Assembly (NCBI RefSeq): GCF_004193175.1
Contig: NZ_SAUH01000001.1
Coordinates: forward strand, 1,157,501-1,221,500
DNA: 64,000 bases
Direction of reading: 5' to 3'
Origin: Streptomyces sp. RFCAC02
Lineage (GTDB): Bacteria > Actinomycetota > Actinomycetes > Streptomycetales > Streptomycetaceae
The notes under the pieces are model-generated. The model was not told where the DNA came from, did not search any database, and saw only the letters and a program-made list of their open reading frames with translations. Both the position numbers and the translations under genes were made by a program. Of the stretch, positions 31,644 through 40,740 are shown one piece after another. Each line of letters begins with the position of its first letter. The first letter of the stretch is position 1.

Positions 31644-33364
31644 TGTCCGGCCTCCTTACCACCGACGGCCTCCAGCTCGTGGCGGGCGTCGTTCTCCAGC
31701 TCGTCGAGCGCCGACACCTCGGGGTGGTGCAGGTCGAACGCGGGCGACTCGGAGCGGATCTTGGGCAGCGTGATGAAGTTGTGCCGGGGTGGCGGGCAGG
31801 ACGTGGCCCATTCGAGGGAACGGCCGTAGCCCCACGGGTCGTCGGCGTCGACCGGCTTGCCGTACTTCCAGGTCTTCCAGATGTTGTAGAAGAACGGCAG
31901 CATCGACAGGCCGAGCAGGAACGAGCTGATCGTGGAGATGGTGTTCAGCGCGGTCCAGCCGTCGGCGTCGAGGTAGTCGGCGTACCGGCGCGGCATGCCC
32001 TCGGCACCCAGCCAGTGCTGCACGAGGAAGGTCCCGTGGAAGCCGATGAACAGCGTCCAGAAGGTGATCTTGCCGAGCCGCTCGTCGAGCATCTTGCCCG
32101 TCCACTTCGGCCACCAGAAATGGAATCCGGCGAACATCGCGAAGACGACGGTTCCGAAAACCACGTAGTGGAAGTGGGCGACGACGAAATACGAGTCGGA
32201 AACGGCGAAGTCGAGCGGCGGGGACGCCAGGATGACGCCCGTCAGACCACCGAAGAGGAAGGTGATCAGGAAGCCGACCGACCAGAGCATCGGTGTTTCG
32301 AAACTCAGCGATCCCTTCCACATCGTGCCGATCCAGTTGAAGAACTTCACACCGGTCGGGACGGCGATGAGGAATGTCATGAAGGAGAAGAACGGCAGCA
32401 GGACCGCGCCCGTCACGTACATGTGGTGCGCCCACACCGTCACCGAGAGGCCGGCGATGGTGATGGTCGCGGCGACCAGGCCGATGTAGCCGAAGATCGG
32501 CTTCCGGCTGAACACCGGGATGACCTCGGACACGATGCCGAAGAACGGCAGGGCGATGATGTACACCTCGGGATGGCCGAAGAACCAGAAGAGGTGCTGC
32601 CACAGGATCGCGCCGCCGTTGGCCGCGTCGAAGATGTGTGCCCCGAACGTCCGGTCCGCCTCCAGGGCGAACAGCGCGGCGGCCAGGACCGGGAAGGCCA
32701 GCAGGACCAGCACACCGGTCAGCAGGACGTTCCAGGTGAAGATCGGCATGCGGAACATCGTCATGCCGGGAGCGCGCATGCAGATGATCGTCGTGATGAA
32801 GTTGACCGAGCCGAGGATGGTGCCGAAGCCGGAGAAGGCGAGGCCCATGATCCACATGTCGGAGCCGAGCCCGGGCGATCTGATCGCGTCGGACAGCGGC
32901 GAGTAGGCGAACCAGCCGAAGCCGGCGGCGCCCTGCGGGGTGAGGAAGCCGGCGATCGCGAAGAGGCTGCCGAAGAGGTACAGCCAGTACGCGAGCATGT
33001 TGAGACGCGGGAAGGCCACGTCCGGCGCGCCGATCTGGAGCGGCATGATCCAGTTCGCGAAGCCGGAGAAGAGCGGCGTCGCGAACATCAGCAGCATCAC
33101 CGTGCCGTGCATGGTGAAGAGCTGGTTGAACTGCTCCTTCGACACGACCTGGAGTCCCGGCCGTGCCAGCTCGGCGCGCATGACGAGCGCCATGATGCCG
33201 CCGAAGATGAAGAAGGCGAACGACGTGACCAGGTACAGCGTCCCGATCGTCTTGTGGTCGGTGGTGGTCAGCCACTTGATGGCGGTCGCGCCTGGCCGCT
33301 TGGGCCGGACGATCGGTGGCTGCGCCTCCGTGTCGGCCGACTGGCGCTCTTCGAGGATACTCAC
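31640..33364 (-). CDS. ctaD: Cytochrome c oxidase subunit I
   Basis: The 574-residue protein is the catalytic haem-copper subunit of the aa3 oxidase with about twelve helices. The haem a ligand is in the [12 protein letters not shown] segment, the CuB His and cross-linked Tyr in [14 protein letters not shown], further CuB histidines in [10 protein letters not shown], and the haem a3/a His pair in [11 protein letters not shown]. The K-channel and D-channel surroundings are normal. It reduces oxygen to water and pumps protons. The GTG start overlaps the ctaC stop (GTGA) and follows a GAGGGG site. Confidence 0.97.
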   Translation of the reverse strand: MSILEERQSADTEAQPPIVRPKRPGATAIKWLTTTDHKTIGTLYLVTSFAFFIFGGIMALVMRAELARPGLQVVSKEQFNQLFTMHGTVMLLMFATPLFSGFANWIMPLQIGAPDVAFPRLNMLAYWLYLFGSLFAIAGFLTPQGAAGFGWFAYSPLSDAIRSPGLGSDMWIMGLAFSGFGTILGSVNFITTIICMRAPGMTMFRMPIFTWNVLLTGVLVLLAFPVLAAALFALEADRTFGAHIFDAANGGAILWQHLFWFFGHPEVYIIALPFFGIVSEVIPVFSRKPIFGYIGLVAATITIAGLSVTVWAHHMYVTGAVLLPFFSFMTFLIAVPTGVKFFNWIGTMWKGSLSFETPMLWSVGFLITFLFGGLTGVILASPPLDFAVSDSYFVVAHFHYVVFGTVVFAMFAGFHFWWPKWTGKMLDERLGKITFWTLFIGFHGTFLVQHWLGAEGMPRRYADYLDADGWTALNTISTISSFLLGLSMLPFFYNIWKTWKYGKPVDADDPWGYGRSLEWATSCPPPRHNFITLPKIRSESPAFDLHHPEVSALDELENDARHELEAVGGKEAGQ

Positions 33365-34329
33365 GCTCGCCCCTCGTTGGTTTCGGCGTTCCGGGCGGCG
33401 TCCGTCTGGGCGATGCCGGCCGGGACGTAGCCGGTCTGGCCCTCGTCCGCCAAGCTCTGGAGGTAGGCGTCGTACTCCTCGGGGGAGACGACCTTGACGT
33501 TGAAGAGCATGCTGGAATGGTCGGTGCCGCACAGTTCGGCGCACTTGCCCCGGAACGTGCCCTCCTGGGTCGGAGTCACGGTGAAGCTGTTCGTGTGACC
33601 CGGGATGGCGTCCATCTTCATCAGGAACGGCAGCACCCAGAAGGAGTGGTTGACGTCCCGGGAGGTGATGATGAACGTCGTCTCCTCGCCGACCGGGAGG
33701 TACAGCGTCGGTCCGGGGTCGCCCGTGTCGGGGTCGTGCTGCGCGGGCGTGCCGACCTCGTGGACGCCGTCGGAGTTCTCCGGGTAGATGTCCTCGAAGC
33801 GGTCGGGGATGGCCGACAGCTCCGGCGCGTCCTCGGCGTACTCGTCGCCCTCGCCGACCGGCTGGATGTAGTTGAACGCCCAGCTCCACTGGAAGGCCAC
33901 GACGTTGACCACGTTCTTCGGCCGGTCGGGGTTCTTCAGCAGCTCCGACTGGTCACGCGCCGTGAAGTAGAAGAGGACCGAGACGATGATGATCGGGACG
34001 AGCGTGTAGAGCGCCTCGATGGGGAGGTTGTAGCGGTTCTGCGGCGGAACCTCGACCTTGGTCCTCGAGCGCCGGTGGAAGAACACGCTCCACAGGATCA
34101 GGCCCCAGACCAGCGCGCCCGTTGCCAGCGCGGCGGCCCACGAACCCTGCCAGAGGGACAGGATGCGGGGTGCCTCCTCCGTCACGGGGGTGGGCATGCC
34201 GAGGCGGGGGAAGTCCTCGGATGTGCAACCTGTCGCGGTTGCCAGGACCAGGCCCGCAAGGAGCGCCGGCGGCAGAATTCTCCGCCGCATCGGGCGCCGC
34301 GACGAGCGGTCGGAGCCGTTGGGACTCAC
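33361..34329 (-). CDS. ctaC: Cytochrome c oxidase subunit II
   Basis: The 322-residue protein has an N-terminal signal with a lipobox-like ATGC segment, two transmembrane helices ([21 protein letters not shown] and [19 protein letters not shown]), and a periplasmic cupredoxin domain. The CuA ligands are visible in [12 protein letters not shown] plus the upstream His in [10 protein letters not shown], with the aromatic FQWSWAF electron-entry strip. It receives electrons from the QcrC haem. The GTG of VSPNGSDR is chosen with a GGAAGG ribosome site 7 nt upstream. First gene of ctaCDF, divergent from the cysteine desulfurase gene. Confidence 0.95.
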   Translation of the reverse strand: MSPNGSDRSSRRPMRRRILPPALLAGLVLATATGCTSEDFPRLGMPTPVTEEAPRILSLWQGSWAAALATGALVWGLILWSVFFHRRSRTKVEVPPQNRYNLPIEALYTLVPIIIVSVLFYFTARDQSELLKNPDRPKNVVNVVAFQWSWAFNYIQPVGEGDEYAEDAPELSAIPDRFEDIYPENSDGVHEVGTPAQHDPDTGDPGPTLYLPVGEETTFIITSRDVNHSFWVLPFLMKMDAIPGHTNSFTVTPTQEGTFRGKCAELCGTDHSSMLFNVKVVSPEEYDAYLQSLADEGQTGYVPAGIAQTDAARNAETNEGRA

Positions 34330-34552
34330 GTAGCGCCTTCCCGAGAGTCTCGCCCATGGTCCGGGCTGCCTTCGCACGGAGCGGGGGCCGGCCCTGACAC
34401 GGGCAGGGGTTTGGATGTTTATGCGGACCAAACCCTACTGGACGCCCCCACGCGGCACGCGGGGAGGGTGCGCCTAACGCGCCGGAGGGGACGAAGGCGT
34501 TCGGCCGGTGAGGTATGCCTGCGACACACCGGGACGTATTAGCGTTCCGGGC

Positions 34553-35947
34553 GTGCCTTCCTTCGACGCAGCCTCGTCCCTGCCCCTGCACCCCGTCGCG
34601 CGGGAGGCGTTCCTCGCCGCACTCGACGACGGCTGGGCCGACCCCGGTCGGCTCCACCGGGAGGGCCGCCGGGCGCGGTTGCTGCTCGACGCCGCCAGGG
34701 AGACGGCGGCCGAGGCCGTCGGCTGCCGTCCCGACGAGCTGACGTTCACTCCTTCGGGGACGCACGCGCTGCACACCGGGATCCTGGGGGCGCTGGCGGG
34801 CCGCGCCCGGGTGAGCCGGCGTCTGCTGGTGTCGGCGGTCGAGCATTCGGCCGTCCTCCATGCGGCCGACGCCCACCGGGAGGCGGGCGGCGATGCGGCG
34901 GAGATCGGGGTCGACCGCACGGGCCGGGTGGCGCCCGGCGCGGTCGGCGAGGCGATCGACGCCGGGGGCGGCGCGGCGCTGGTGTGCGTCCAGTCGGCCA
35001 ACCACGAGGTGGGGACGCGGCAGCCGGTGGCGGAGATCGCGGACGAGTGCGCGGCGCGGGGCGTTCCGCTGCTGGTGGACGCGGCGCAGTCGCTCGGCTG
35101 GGAGGCCGTGCCGGGGGCGTGGACGCTGCTCGCGGGAAGCGCGCACAAGTGGGGCGGTCCCGGGGGTGTCGGGTTGCTCGTGGTGCGCAAGGGGGCGCGT
35201 TTCAAGCCGCGCGCGCCGCTGGACGAGCGGGAGGGCGGCCGCTCCCCCGGCTTCGAGAACGTGCCGGCCGTCGTGGCGGCGGCCGCGTCGCTGCGCGCGG
35301 TGCGGGCCGGGGCCGCGGCGGAGGCTGCCCGGCTGGCGGCGCTGGTCGACCTGGTGCGGGCCGAGGTGCCGCGCCGGGTGCCGGACGTGGAGGTGGTGGG
35401 CGACGCGGTGCGGCGGCTGCCGCACATCGTCACGTTCTCCTGCCTGTACGTGGACGGCGAGGCCCTGCTGCACGCGCTGGGCCGGGCGGGCTTCTCCGTC
35501 TCGTCGGGTTCGTCGTGCGTGTCCGGCACGCTGACGCCGAGCCATGTCCTGCGGGCCATGGGCGTGCTGTCGGAAGGGAACGTCCGTGTGTCGCTGCCGC
35601 CGGGCACGCCGCGCGAGGAGGTGGAACGTTTCCTCGCCGTCCTGCCGGACGCGGTGGCCGGGGTGCGCGCCCAGCTCACGGACGTACCGGACACGGCCGC
35701 CCGCGCCGTGCGGGACGCGGCGGGGGTGACCGTGGACGCGCTGGGGAAGCTGTGCCCGCTGCCGGTGATCGAGCTGGCGCGCGTCATCGGTGACGTCCCG
35801 GTCGGCGGGACGGTGACCGTCCTCGCCGACGACCCCGCGGCGCGTCTCGACATCCCGGCGTGGTGCGGCATGCGGGGGCAGACGTTCCTCGGCGGGGAAC
35901 CCGCGCCGGACGGGGGCGTCGCGTACCGGGTGCGGCGGGAGAGCTGA
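34553..35947 (+). CDS. Cysteine desulfurase fused to a TusA-like sulfur carrier
   Basis: The 464-residue chain joins two sulfur-relay modules. Residues 1-~385 are a class V aminotransferase-fold cysteine desulfurase with the PLP lysine Lys199 in GSAHKWGG and the persulfide Cys322 in SSGSSCVSG. Residues ~390-464 are a TusA/SirA-like domain with the sulfur-accepting Cys401 in KLCPLPVIEL (CPxP motif). The fusion should pass sulfane sulfur from cysteine to its own carrier within one chain. The target pathway (tRNA thiolation, molybdopterin, Fe-S) is not shown. The GTG has no Shine-Dalgarno but has TAGCGT 7 nt upstream, suggesting a leaderless mRNA. It converges with adenosine kinase with a 8-nt gap. 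Confidence 0.9.
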   Translation: MPSFDAASSLPLHPVAREAFLAALDDGWADPGRLHREGRRARLLLDAARETAAEAVGCRPDELTFTPSGTHALHTGILGALAGRARVSRRLLVSAVEHSAVLHAADAHREAGGDAAEIGVDRTGRVAPGAVGEAIDAGGGAALVCVQSANHEVGTRQPVAEIADECAARGVPLLVDAAQSLGWEAVPGAWTLLAGSAHKWGGPGGVGLLVVRKGARFKPRAPLDEREGGRSPGFENVPAVVAAAASLRAVRAGAAAEAARLAALVDLVRAEVPRRVPDVEVVGDAVRRLPHIVTFSCLYVDGEALLHALGRAGFSVSSGSSCVSGTLTPSHVLRAMGVLSEGNVRVSLPPGTPREEVERFLAVLPDAVAGVRAQLTDVPDTAARAVRDAAGVTVDALGKLCPLPVIELARVIGDVPVGGTVTVLADDPAARLDIPAWCGMRGQTFLGGEPAPDGGVAYRVRRES

Positions 35948-35955
35948 CCGGCCGG

Positions 35956-36930
35956 TCAGCCGAAGTGGGCGACGACCTCGGCGGCGGCCTCCTCGCCGTA
36001 CGCCTTGGTGAACCGCTCGATGTACGAGTCGCGGCGCAGCGTGTACTCCTGGGTGCCGACGGTCTCGATGACGAGGGTGGCGACCATGCAGCCGATCTGC
36101 GCGGCGCGTTCGAGGGGGACGCCCCAGACGAGGCCGGCGAGGAACCCGGCGCGGAAGCCGTCGCCGACGCCGGTGGGGTCCGCCTTGGCGTGCTCCTGGG
36201 GGCAGCCGACCTCGATGTCGGGCTCACCCGCCCGTTCGATGCGGACGCCGCGCGCGCCGAGGGTGGTGACGCGGGTGCCGACGCGGGCGAGGACGTCGGC
36301 CGGGGACCAGCCGGTCTTCGTCTCGATGAGGGACTTCTCGTACTCGTTGTGGAAGAGGAGGGCGGCGCCCTCGGTCAGGGCGCGGATCTCGTCGCCGCCC
36401 ATGCGGGCGAGCTGCTGGGAGTAGTCGGCGGCGAACGGGATGCCGCGCGTCCTGCACTCCTCGGTGTGCCGGAGCATCGCCTCGGGGTCGTCCGCGCCGA
36501 TGTGCACGAGGTCGAGGGCGCCGACCCGGTCGGCGACGGCCTGGAGCTCGATGAGGCGGGCCTCGCTCATGGCGCCGGTGTAGAAGGAGCCGATCTGGTT
36601 GTGGTCCGCGTCGGTGGTGCACACGAAGCGGGCGGTGTGCAGGAGGTCGGAGATGCGGACGGAGCCGGTGTCCACGCCGTGCCGGTCGAGCCAGGCGCGG
36701 TACTCCTCGAAGTCCTGCCCGGCGGCGCCGACGAGGATCGGTGAGGCGCCGAGCTGGCCCATGCCGAAGCAGATGTTGGCCGCGACGCCGCCGCGCCGCA
36801 CCTCCAGGGTGTCGACCAGGAAGGAGAGGGAGACGGTGTGCAGTTGATCGCCGATGAGCTGGTCCGCGAACCGGCCGGGGAACGTCATCAGATGGTCGTT
36901 GGCGATGGAGCCCGAGACGGCGATGCGCAC
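35956..36930 (-). CDS. adoK: PfkB-family adenosine kinase
   Basis: The 324-residue ribokinase-family protein matches the mycobacterial adenosine kinase (Rv2202c) pattern along its length: VSGSIANDHLMTFPGRF, VSLSFLVDTLEVRRGGVAANI (substrate Gly-Gly), CTTDADHNQIGSFYTGAMSEA, ADYSQQLARM and DPTGVGDGFRAGFL (anion hole and catalytic Asp). It phosphorylates adenosine to AMP for purine salvage; this bacterial form is closer to sugar kinases than to human adenosine kinase. The general-base motif reads GVGDGFRAG where most relatives have GVGDAFRAG. Substrate by homology only. Confidence 0.88.
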   Translation of the reverse strand: MRIAVSGSIANDHLMTFPGRFADQLIGDQLHTVSLSFLVDTLEVRRGGVAANICFGMGQLGASPILVGAAGQDFEEYRAWLDRHGVDTGSVRISDLLHTARFVCTTDADHNQIGSFYTGAMSEARLIELQAVADRVGALDLVHIGADDPEAMLRHTEECRTRGIPFAADYSQQLARMGGDEIRALTEGAALLFHNEYEKSLIETKTGWSPADVLARVGTRVTTLGARGVRIERAGEPDIEVGCPQEHAKADPTGVGDGFRAGFLAGLVWGVPLERAAQIGCMVATLVIETVGTQEYTLRRDSYIERFTKAYGEEAAAEVVAHFG

Positions 36931-37055
36931 GGTGTGTCTGCTTCCTGGAGGTGATCGGAGGGACCCAGGCTACCGGCGGGAACCGGCCGTCCCGCGGGCC
37001 CGTCCAACGGGCGTGGAACCGACGGCGGTTCGGAGATGCTGCGAGAGGCGATGCC

Positions 37056-38780
37056 ATGACGGGCGACATTCCCGCCGGTGGGACGACGGCGGGACACGGC
37101 GGTACGGCCCCGGTGCCGGGTCCTGCCGGCGAGGGGCCGGACACGGCCGGACCGGCGGACGCGGCGACCGGTGATGCCGGCACGAGCACCCGGACGGGGG
37201 ACCCTGCCCCGTCCGGCACGGACGGCGGTGCGCCGAGCCGGGACACCGGGCCGGAGGAGCGGGTCCCGGAGGCCCCTGCCGCCGGGGACACGGCGGGTGC
37301 GCCGTGGTGGCGGGGGCGTCGGCGGGCCGTGCCCGTGCTCGCCGCCGCCGCGGTCGTCGCCGCCGTGACGGCCGGGGTCCTCGTGGCCGGCGGCTCCGGC
37401 GGTCCCGGCGGCGAGGCACCGGCCGGATCGTCCGGTTCGGCCTCCGAGTTCCTGGCCCTGGACGCCGTGCCCGGCGGGCCGGAGGCCGGCGGCGGGGACG
37501 CCGCGGTCCCCGATCCGCTGCTCCCGGACGGCGGCGGACGGCTCCTCGTCGCCGAGGGCGACCTGCCAAACGGCCCCGGCATCGCCGCGGTGTACCGGTT
37601 CGCCGAGGACGGTGCGGCGGACGTGGACCGGCAGACGGCGGCGGGCCTGGCCCGCGCGCTCGGCATCGACGGGGAGGTACGCGACGGCGGCGCCTCCTGG
37701 GTGGCCGCGGGACCCGACGCGGACGCCGCGAGCCTGACCGTGCAGCGCGCCGCGCCCGGCTCCTGGACGTACGGCGGCGGCACGTACATCGCGGACCCGG
37801 CCGACGGAACGGCCGTGGACATCGGTGCCGGGCCGCCCGACCCGTCCGACGCCCTGGAGGCCGCCGCTCCCCTGCTCGCCGAGCTGGGACTCGACGACCC
37901 GGACCGGGCCGTCGTCGAGGCGGGCGGGACGGCCGGCGGCAGCCGTGTCGTCCGCGCCCTCCCGCTGCTCGACGGGCTGCCCGTGAGCGGGATGGAGACG
38001 ACGGTGCTCGTGGACGGGCGCGGGACCGTGGTCGCCGCGCAGGGGGCGCTCGGCGTCCCGGCCGAGGCCGAGGAGCGGGGCGTGACCGGCGCCCGGGAGG
38101 CCCTGGACGCCCACAACGCGTCCGTCCCCACCGCGGGGGAGGCGGGGAGCGACGGCTCCGGCGGTGAGGTCGCGCCGGCCCGGCCCTGCGACGTGCCGCC
38201 GGCCGCCCCCGACCTGCCCCACGACGGCGCGGCCGCGGCCGAGGAGCCGACGGACGCCGTGGAGTGCGCCGTGTCCGCGGCACAACCGGTGCCGGTGACG
38301 GCCGAGTTCGGCTACGCCCTGCGCTACTCGGACGACGAACCGGTGCTGGTGCCGTCCTGGCTGTTCCGTGCGGCCGGGCAGGAGGGCGGCGGCCCGTACG
38401 AGGCGGCGCAGCCGGCCGTGGCGTACGAGGAGAGCGGGAGCGGGGACGGCGGCACGCAGGCCGGTCCCGCGGAGCCGGCGCCCGACGCACCCGACGGGTC
38501 CGCCGAGCCCCTGGACCCCGGCACGTCCGTGGAACCGTACGAGCCCGGGGACCGCGTCCTGACCGTCACCTTCTGGGCCGGCGTCTGCGACACCTACGCC
38601 GGCACGGCCGAGGAGACGGCGGACGGCATCACGGTGAGCGTCGCCGCCGTCGGTGAGCGCGACCCCGGCGAGCAGTGCATCCTGGTCGCCGAGCGGCAGA
38701 GCGTGGATGTGGAACTTGACGCGCCGGTCGGCGACCGGGAGGTGCGCGTCCTGGAGAACGGCGTGCCGGCCATCGGCTGA
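37056..38780 (+). CDS. Large single-pass membrane protein of unknown function
   Basis: The 574-residue protein has a disordered Gly/Pro/Thr-rich cytoplasmic N-terminus (about 85 residues), one transmembrane helix (VPVLAAAAVVAAVTAGVLVAGG) and a large acidic extracellular part with few lysines. Its fold is not recognised. Segments such as WVAAGPDADAASLTVQRAAPG and LLDGLPVSGMETTVLVDGRG recur in Streptomyces proteins of unknown role and resemble a PepSY/propeptide-like sheet. Two cysteine pairs could form disulfides. The ATG follows GAGAGG. It ends at a strong terminator in front of erpA. No function can be named. Confidence 0.78.
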   Translation: MTGDIPAGGTTAGHGGTAPVPGPAGEGPDTAGPADAATGDAGTSTRTGDPAPSGTDGGAPSRDTGPEERVPEAPAAGDTAGAPWWRGRRRAVPVLAAAAVVAAVTAGVLVAGGSGGPGGEAPAGSSGSASEFLALDAVPGGPEAGGGDAAVPDPLLPDGGGRLLVAEGDLPNGPGIAAVYRFAEDGAADVDRQTAAGLARALGIDGEVRDGGASWVAAGPDADAASLTVQRAAPGSWTYGGGTYIADPADGTAVDIGAGPPDPSDALEAAAPLLAELGLDDPDRAVVEAGGTAGGSRVVRALPLLDGLPVSGMETTVLVDGRGTVVAAQGALGVPAEAEERGVTGAREALDAHNASVPTAGEAGSDGSGGEVAPARPCDVPPAAPDLPHDGAAAAEEPTDAVECAVSAAQPVPVTAEFGYALRYSDDEPVLVPSWLFRAAGQEGGGPYEAAQPAVAYEESGSGDGGTQAGPAEPAPDAPDGSAEPLDPGTSVEPYEPGDRVLTVTFWAGVCDTYAGTAEETADGITVSVAAVGERDPGEQCILVAERQSVDVELDAPVGDREVRVLENGVPAIG

Positions 38781-38797
38781 GCCGCCGCGGACATGCC

Positions 38798-38830
38798 GGA
38801 GGCGGCGACCCGCAGGGGGTCGCCGCCTCC
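38798..38830. terminator. Terminator between the membrane protein gene and erpA
   Basis: A perfect 14-bp stem (38798-38811 with 38817-38830, arms GGAGGCGGCGACCC and GGGTCGCCGCCTCC) has a 5-nt loop and lies between the two convergent genes. Confidence 0.85.
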
Positions 38831-38861
38831 GTCCGCGCGGCCGGCCGGTGGCCGGTCCCCG

Positions 38862-39215
38862 TCAGCTGAACGAGTCGCCGCAGGCGCAGGAACCGGTCGC
38901 GTTCGGGTTGTCGATGGTGAAGCCCTGCTTCTCGATGGTGTCCACGAAGTCGATGGACGCGCCGCCGAGGTAGGGGGCGCTCATGCGGTCGGTGACGACC
39001 TTGACGCCGTCGTAGTCCTTCACGACGTCGCCGTCGAGGGACCGCTCGTCGAAGAAGAGCTGGTAGCGCAGACCGGAGCATCCCCCGGGCTGGACCGCCA
39101 CCCGGAGCGCGAGGTCGTCGCGCCCCTCCTGCTCGAGCAGGCCCCTGACCTTCGCCACGGCCGCGTCGGAAAGGATGATGCCGTCGCTCACGGCGGTCTC
39201 TTCCGTTACGGACAT
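38862..39215 (-). CDS. erpA: Iron-sulfur cluster insertion protein (HesB/IscA/ErpA family)
   Basis: The 117-residue A-type carrier has the three conserved cysteines: Cys46 in QPGGCSGLRY and Cys110 and Cys112 in GSCACGDSF. It accepts [2Fe-2S] or [4Fe-4S] clusters and delivers them to target enzymes. The neighbour across the promoter is nadA, whose product needs a [4Fe-4S] cluster, so the divergent pair is a sensible functional unit. The ATG start is followed by a short variable leader before the IILSDAAVAKV core. Confidence 0.95.
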   Translation of the reverse strand: MSVTEETAVSDGIILSDAAVAKVRGLLEQEGRDDLALRVAVQPGGCSGLRYQLFFDERSLDGDVVKDYDGVKVVTDRMSAPYLGGASIDFVDTIEKQGFTIDNPNATGSCACGDSFS

Positions 39216-39379
39216 CTGCGTCTCTCCCGGTACTCGTTCGGAATGCTCTGGCAGCGGGCTGCAACAGCCGCTCGTCCGGTTTTATTCCGGCGTCCTCCAG
39301 CGTTGTACCGCCGTTGCCATGCTCGCACACACCGCCCGGGTCGGGCACGGCCGCCGGGGTGGAGTGACGTAATCGGCAT

Positions 39380-39419
39380 CGTCAGACTGACGCGAAGCGG
39401 GTTATCATCCATTGCGTCA
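39380..39419. promoter_or_regulatory. Palindromic operator-like sites upstream of nadA
   Basis: A perfect 13-bp palindrome, CGTCAGACTGACG (39380-39392), overlaps a second inverted repeat, TGACGC (39388-39393) with GCGTCA (39414-39419). Between them lies TTATCAT, a plausible -10. The arrangement looks like a repressor site covering the nadA promoter, 50-90 nt before the start codon. Confidence 0.45.
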
Positions 39420-39468
39420 ATACGACGAAAAGTCTTGTCGGCTTCCTACGGAAAGAAGGGTGGGTGCC

Positions 39469-40659
39469 ATGACCACCACCCAGAGCCTGGACGTCACCCC
39501 CTCCCCCCTGGCCCTCCTCCTGCTCGGCCGCGGGTCCGACCCGGCGAGCGAGCGCGGCGTGGACTGTCCGGGTGACCTGCCGGCGCCCTCCGACCCCGGC
39601 CTCGTGGAACGGGCGCGCGCGGCCAAGGAACGGCTCGGCGAGCGCGTCTTCGTCCTCGGGCACCACTACCAGCGGGACGAGGTGGTGCAGTTCGCCGACG
39701 TGACGGGCGACTCGTTCAAGCTGGCCAGGGACGCGGCGGCGCGCCCCCAGGCCGAGTACATCGTCTTCTGCGGCGTGCACTTCATGGCGGAGTCCGCCGA
39801 CATCCTCACCTCCGACGACCAGGCCGTCGTCCTCCCCGACCTCGCCGCCGGCTGCTCGATGGCCGACATGGCCGACGCCGAGCAGGTCGCCGAGGCGTGG
39901 GACGTGCTGACCGACGCCGGGGTCGCCGGCTCCACCGTGCCGGTCACCTACATGAACTCCTCGGCCGACATCAAGGCGTTCACCGGCCGCCACGGCGGCA
40001 CCGTCTGCACCTCGTCCAACGCCCGCCGCGCCCTGGAATGGGCCTTCGCGCAGCGCCCCGACGGCGAGGGCAAGGTCCTCTTCCTGCCCGACCAGCACCT
40101 CGGCCGCAACACCGCCGTGCGCGACCTCGGCATGTCCCTGGAGGACTGCGTCGTCTACAACCCGCACAAGCCGAACGGCGGCCTCACCGCCGACGAGCTG
40201 CGGCGGGCGAGGATGATCCTGTGGCGGGGGCACTGCTCGGTCCACGGCCGGTTCACCCTGGAGTCGGTGCGGGAGGTGCGCGAGCGCATCCCCGGCGTCA
40301 ACGTCCTGGTCCACCCCGAGTGCAAGCACGAGGTCGTCGCCGCGGCCGACCGGGTCGGCTCCACCGAGCACATCATCCGGACGCTGGAGGAGGCGCCGGC
40401 GGGCAGCCGCTGGGCCATCGGGACCGAGCTGAACCTCGTCCGCCGCCTCGCGGACCGCTTCGCCCCGCAGGGCAAGGAGATCGTCTTCCTGGACCGCACG
40501 GTCTGCTTCTGCTCCACGATGAACCGCATCGACCTGCCCCACCTCGTCTGGGCGCTGGAGTCGCTCGCGGACGGCAAGGTCGTGAACCGCATCCGCGTGG
40601 ACGCCGAGACCGAGCACTACGCCAAGCTGGCCCTGGAGCGCATGCTCGCGCTGCCGTGA
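39469..40659 (+). CDS. nadA: Quinolinate synthase A
   Basis: The 396-residue enzyme condenses iminoaspartate with dihydroxyacetone phosphate to quinolinate, the entry to de novo NAD synthesis, using an oxygen-sensitive [4Fe-4S] cluster. The three triose-like repeats are visible (FVLGHHYQRDEVVQFAD, KVLFLPDQHLGRN, VNVLVHPECKHEVV). Candidate cluster cysteines occur in VFCGVHFMAES, HPECKHEV and RTVCFCSTMN. The ATG after GAAAGAAGGG is chosen over an upstream in-frame start. nadB and nadC are not in the window. It is divergent from erpA. Confidence 0.95.
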   Translation: MTTTQSLDVTPSPLALLLLGRGSDPASERGVDCPGDLPAPSDPGLVERARAAKERLGERVFVLGHHYQRDEVVQFADVTGDSFKLARDAAARPQAEYIVFCGVHFMAESADILTSDDQAVVLPDLAAGCSMADMADAEQVAEAWDVLTDAGVAGSTVPVTYMNSSADIKAFTGRHGGTVCTSSNARRALEWAFAQRPDGEGKVLFLPDQHLGRNTAVRDLGMSLEDCVVYNPHKPNGGLTADELRRARMILWRGHCSVHGRFTLESVREVRERIPGVNVLVHPECKHEVVAAADRVGSTEHIIRTLEEAPAGSRWAIGTELNLVRRLADRFAPQGKEIVFLDRTVCFCSTMNRIDLPHLVWALESLADGKVVNRIRVDAETEHYAKLALERMLALP

Positions 40660-40740
40660 CGCACGGGTCCGGCCGCCCGCCGTGGCCGGCCGGCCCCCTC
40701 CGGTGTGCGCCGGAGCCGCGCGGCGGGAAGGATCGAGGGC

